Part shown: in pieces, positions 6,143 through 8,171 of the stretch | Layout: the number at the start of each line of letters is the position of its first letter | Position numbering within the stretch: position 1 is the first letter of the stretch | Assembly: GCA_002408725.1 (NCBI GenBank) | Contig: DHTR01000102.1 | Location: forward strand, 1,035-9,205 | Direction of reading: 5' to 3' | Source: Pelotomaculum sp. UBA5255 | Lineage (GTDB): Bacteria; Bacillota; Desulfotomaculia; Desulfotomaculales; Pelotomaculaceae | DNA: 8,171 bases | Notes under the pieces: model-generated | Told to the model about the DNA's origin: nothing | Seen by the model: the letters and a program-made list of their open reading frames with translations, nothing else | Databases searched by the model: none | Made by a program: the position numbers and the translations under genes

Positions 6143-6568
6143 TTGTTTAAATTCAAGCTGGAGAAATTGCTTAAATATAAGGAAGAATTGGAGAAATCCG
6201 CAGAGCGGGCACTGGCCGTAGCTATTGACGGGCAGGGACGCCTGGACGGGTTGCTTCAACAAGTTGGCAGTCGGCTTCAAGTAAGCTTTTCTGAAAGCCA
6301 GACCCGGCGCCTGCACGATAGCGTGCATATGGATTTCTTTAGAGCGTCCTTGTGTCGCAGTATAGAAGAATTAAAGGAGCAGATGGAAGATGCAAAACAG
6401 GAGGTGGAAGCCTGCCATAGCAAACTGATAGCAGCGCGCAAGGAGCGTTTGCTGTTGGAAAAGCTCAAAGAGAAACAATTACAGGACTATCTTGCGGAGG
6501 TCAATTACAAGGAGCAGGTTGTCAGTGATGATTTAGTCACAGTACGATTCAGGTATGGCAGCGTTTAG
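6143..6568 (+). CDS. fliJ: Flagellar export protein FliJ
   Basis: FliJ is a small coiled-coil protein that inserts into the FliI hexamer like the gamma subunit of F1, links it to the export gate and escorts export chaperones. It has 141 residues, the usual length, and is almost entirely predicted helix rich in Lys, Glu, Gln and Leu. The N-terminal FKFKLEKLLKYKEELE (2-17) is family-typical. The second helix includes AARKERLLLEKLKEKQLQDY (97-116), and the tail NYKEQVVSDDLVTVRF follows the family pattern. It starts at TTG 6143 with a good binding site. The gap after fliI and the rare start may lower its expression relative to its neighbours. fliK follows, 31 nt later if it begins at GTG 6600, or overlapping if it begins at ATG 6555. 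Confidence 0.94.
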   Translation: MFKFKLEKLLKYKEELEKSAERALAVAIDGQGRLDGLLQQVGSRLQVSFSESQTRRLHDSVHMDFFRASLCRSIEELKEQMEDAKQEVEACHSKLIAARKERLLLEKLKEKQLQDYLAEVNYKEQVVSDDLVTVRFRYGSV

Positions 6569-6584
6569 GCAACCTATAGCCACG

Positions 6585-6590
6585 CAGGAG
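6585..6590 (+). promoter_or_regulatory. Ribosome-binding site favouring the GTG start of fliK
   Basis: CAGGAG lies 9 nt before GTG at 6600. The only in-frame alternative upstream is ATG at 6555, inside the end of fliJ, which has just an AGG almost touching it. I prefer GTG 6600; ATG 6555 would add 15 residues. Confidence 0.55.
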
Positions 6591-6599
6591 CGAAAGGGG

Positions 6600-8171
6600 G
6601 TGAGCAAAACGCGACTGGAGTATCCATTATTATCAAAATGTAATCATAATGAAACTGTTGCACGACAGGCAGGCTTTACCTTGTCGCCGGTAGGAAAACG
6701 GGCCTTTTCAGGCGAAAGCCCGGGATTTCCAAGGATGATCGGCGCATTTAAACAAGTGATTGCGGGCAGCGATTTAACCGCCGGGAGTGAATGCGGTTTA
6801 GCGGAAGCCCGCCGCACTTTATTTGAATTCGAGACTATAGGTAAATTCAATTTGGTATCCATGTCGGAAACCACCGGTTTTAACAGCTTTTTGGCTTCCC
6901 CTGCAAATGGGAGGTTACCAGGTGCGCCGCTGTTAGCTTCCAAAGACAGGCTTGCCGTTGAAAATCCAGACAAGCCTGGTCCAGGCTGCCAGGTGACCGG
7001 TAGGGACCGGGAGAGTCCACAGGTTCTGGAACGGACTCCAAACGGGTTTAGCGCTTTTAAACCTGAGGCTGATGCCTGTAGCGAAGCTGGATTTCAGGCA
7101 ATGCCGGACAATGATGCTCAAGAGCCCGCTGGGCTTCCGTTTGAAAACACCGTTAAATCAGGTTGGAAGAGCTACCCGCAGCCAATAATTAATGATCTTG
7201 ATTTTAGAGTTGTTCCTCAGGTTGCCGCCGACTTTGCCTCCACCTTCCCGGCCCAACGTTTTTCTGCCTGTTTTCGGGATGGTGGAAATGATTTTCAGGA
7301 CCAGGTGGGCGTGATCACAATTGGGCAGGGAGGTAAGGAAAAAAAGGAACAGGTTTACCTCGCTGGAGTGGAAAAGGCAACGTTGCTGAATGACAAGTCC
7401 GGGGAAGTCGCCGGAGGTTCAATTCAAATACTTCACGAACCGGAGTTGTTTGAAAAATTGGGTGCTGTAGAGACAGCAGTCGCTCCGAAAGTAGATGAGC
7501 TGCCGGTGATACTGGTGGAAAGCAGGGACCCGGACACACAAGGCCAGATGCTCGCGAAACAAGTTGTTTCCCCCGCGCCCGGTGTCCTGCCCCCGGGAGA
7601 GCCGGAGCAATCAGTCTTCTTTAATGGAGCAGGCTCGACAGCGGGCGAGGCGCTGTCGGAGCAAGCGGAGCTGACAAAGAAGGGCCCGGCGGGGGAGCTG
7701 AGCTGCCTTCCCGAAAGAGGCCCGGCCAAAGGTGAGTCGGAAACCTTGAGCGTACAGCAAACTGCGGTCCCTGGTAAGAGTGAAGGCAAAATGTTCTCAA
7801 ATGCTTCTTGGAACCATTACCAGCAGCAGATCGTGTTAAAGGGAGACGATAGCTCCGGAAGTAAAGGTGAAATACACGAAAACAAAGCCACAATGCCCGA
7901 AAGCAAAGCGGTGATACCCGAAAGTAAAGCAGTAGTAAATGAAAGCAAAGCAACAGTGCCCGAAAGTGAAACCACAATAATTGAAAGCAAAGCGGTGGCG
8001 CCGGAAGGTAAAGCCAACTTCCCGCCCGGGCAGGTTGGCCGCCCTGAGCAGAGGGCCGGGCCACTCCAATCCGGATGGCAGACGCAGCAAGGCTCCGTAA
8101 ACGCAGGCGATCCAAAACCCGCTTTCACCGGAGAGAATTTGGTAGAACAAGTCACCTTCATGGCGGTGCGG
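6600..8171 (+). CDS. fliK: Flagellar hook-length control protein FliK, N-terminal part (cut by window edge)
   Basis: The frame from GTG at 6600 stays open for 524 codons to the last base of the window with no stop, so the gene continues beyond it. FliK is a secreted molecular ruler that measures the hook and switches export from hook to filament substrates. The call rests on position directly after fliJ, on the ruler-like composition (long, low-hydrophobicity, rich in Gly, Pro, Glu, Ser, Lys and Gln, no membrane segment or enzyme motif), and on the last residues, NLVEQVTFMAVR. These look like the entry into the conserved C-terminal hook-control domain, which itself lies outside. Residues about 420-475 form tandem 7-residue repeats. 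Six cysteines are scattered through the N-terminal 400 residues. With 524 residues before the C-domain it would be longer than most FliK proteins (roughly 400-500 in all). ATG 6555 is an alternative start. The N-terminal ruler is poorly conserved in this family, so identity is partly contextual. Confidence 0.82.
   Translation, partial: MSKTRLEYPLLSKCNHNETVARQAGFTLSPVGKRAFSGESPGFPRMIGAFKQVIAGSDLTAGSECGLAEARRTLFEFETIGKFNLVSMSETTGFNSFLASPANGRLPGAPLLASKDRLAVENPDKPGPGCQVTGRDRESPQVLERTPNGFSAFKPEADACSEAGFQAMPDNDAQEPAGLPFENTVKSGWKSYPQPIINDLDFRVVPQVAADFASTFPAQRFSACFRDGGNDFQDQVGVITIGQGGKEKKEQVYLAGVEKATLLNDKSGEVAGGSIQILHEPELFEKLGAVETAVAPKVDELPVILVESRDPDTQGQMLAKQVVSPAPGVLPPGEPEQSVFFNGAGSTAGEALSEQAELTKKGPAGELSCLPERGPAKGESETLSVQQTAVPGKSEGKMFSNASWNHYQQQIVLKGDDSSGSKGEIHENKATMPESKAVIPESKAVVNESKATVPESETTIIESKAVAPEGKANFPPGQVGRPEQRAGPLQSGWQTQQGSVNAGDPKPAFTGENLVEQVTFMAVR
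7857..8024 (+). repeat. Tandem 21-bp repeats coding a 7-residue motif in fliK
   Basis: Seven in-frame 21-bp units run from 7878 to 8024, with a degenerate unit before them at 7857-7877. Consensus residues are E-S-K-A-(V/T)-x-P. The units read ENKATMP, ESKAVIP, ESKAVVN, ESKATVP, ESETTII, ESKAVAP and EGKANFP, and the outlier is GSKGEIH. The core GAAAGCAAAGC recurs with third-position changes (AGC/AGT, GCG/GCA), so the copies have diverged under protein-level constraint rather than being freshly duplicated. The array lies just before the expected C-terminal domain, where it may act as a flexible or extended spacer of the ruler. It is not a CRISPR: units are contiguous, without spacers. Confidence 0.85.

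Noticed and set aside
7878..8024. Regular 21-bp periodicity that could suggest a CRISPR or a non-coding iteron array
   Set aside because: Units are contiguous with no spacers, they keep the reading frame, and they differ mainly at third codon positions, as expected for protein repeats.
7621..8161. Three long open frames on the minus strand (up to 164 codons) opposite the end of fliK
   Set aside because: They are antisense shadows of the repeat region. Their Phe/Leu/Cys/Arg-rich repeating translation mirrors the 21-bp units, and none shows a family motif or a proper start site.

Overview
The window is a run of flagellar genes, all on the + strand, in the order flgB-flgC-[riboswitch/terminator]-fliE-fliF-fliG-fliH-fliI-fliJ-fliK. 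It begins at or just after the start of flgB and ends inside fliK. The gene order is that of the large fla/che operon of Gram-positive bacteria. Strong purine-rich Shine-Dalgarno sites, frequent GTG and TTG starts, roughly balanced base composition and a c-di-GMP-I (GEMM) riboswitch with an intrinsic terminator point to a clostridial-type Firmicute. A Peptococcaceae-like anaerobe (Desulfotomaculum/Pelotomaculum type) is my best guess, from protein style only. No database search was possible.

Layout. 6-830: flgB and flgC, two proximal-rod proteins. 831-1120: a 290-nt non-coding gap holding a possible weak promoter, a well-preserved c-di-GMP-I aptamer (927-1014) and a strong intrinsic terminator (1028-1061). 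1121-6057: fliE (MS ring-rod junction), fliF (MS ring), fliG (C-ring rotor), fliH and fliI (export ATPase and its regulator), packed tightly. 6058-6142: an 85-nt gap with a two-part hairpin. 6143-6568: fliJ (export ATPase stalk). 6600-8171: an open frame with no stop before the window edge, called as the N-terminal part of fliK (hook-length control). It carries an array of 7-residue repeats just before where the conserved C-terminal domain should begin.

How it works together. FliF builds the membrane ring. FliE joins it to the rod made partly of FlgB and FlgC. FliG sits beneath as the torque-receiving ring. FliH, FliI and FliJ drive type III export of rod and hook subunits, and FliK measures hook length and triggers the substrate switch.

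The most notable point is the riboswitch. It lies inside the operon rather than in front of it, so c-di-GMP could stop transcription after flgBC and before fliE. Seven bases of the aptamer's ligand-binding strand (934-940) are exactly complementary to the 5' side and start of the loop of the terminator (1034-1040). This gives a readable OFF-switch mechanism in which ligand-bound aptamer allows termination. Apart from this and the FliK repeats, the region is conventional flagellar sequence; I see no unknown defence system, mobile element or CRISPR.
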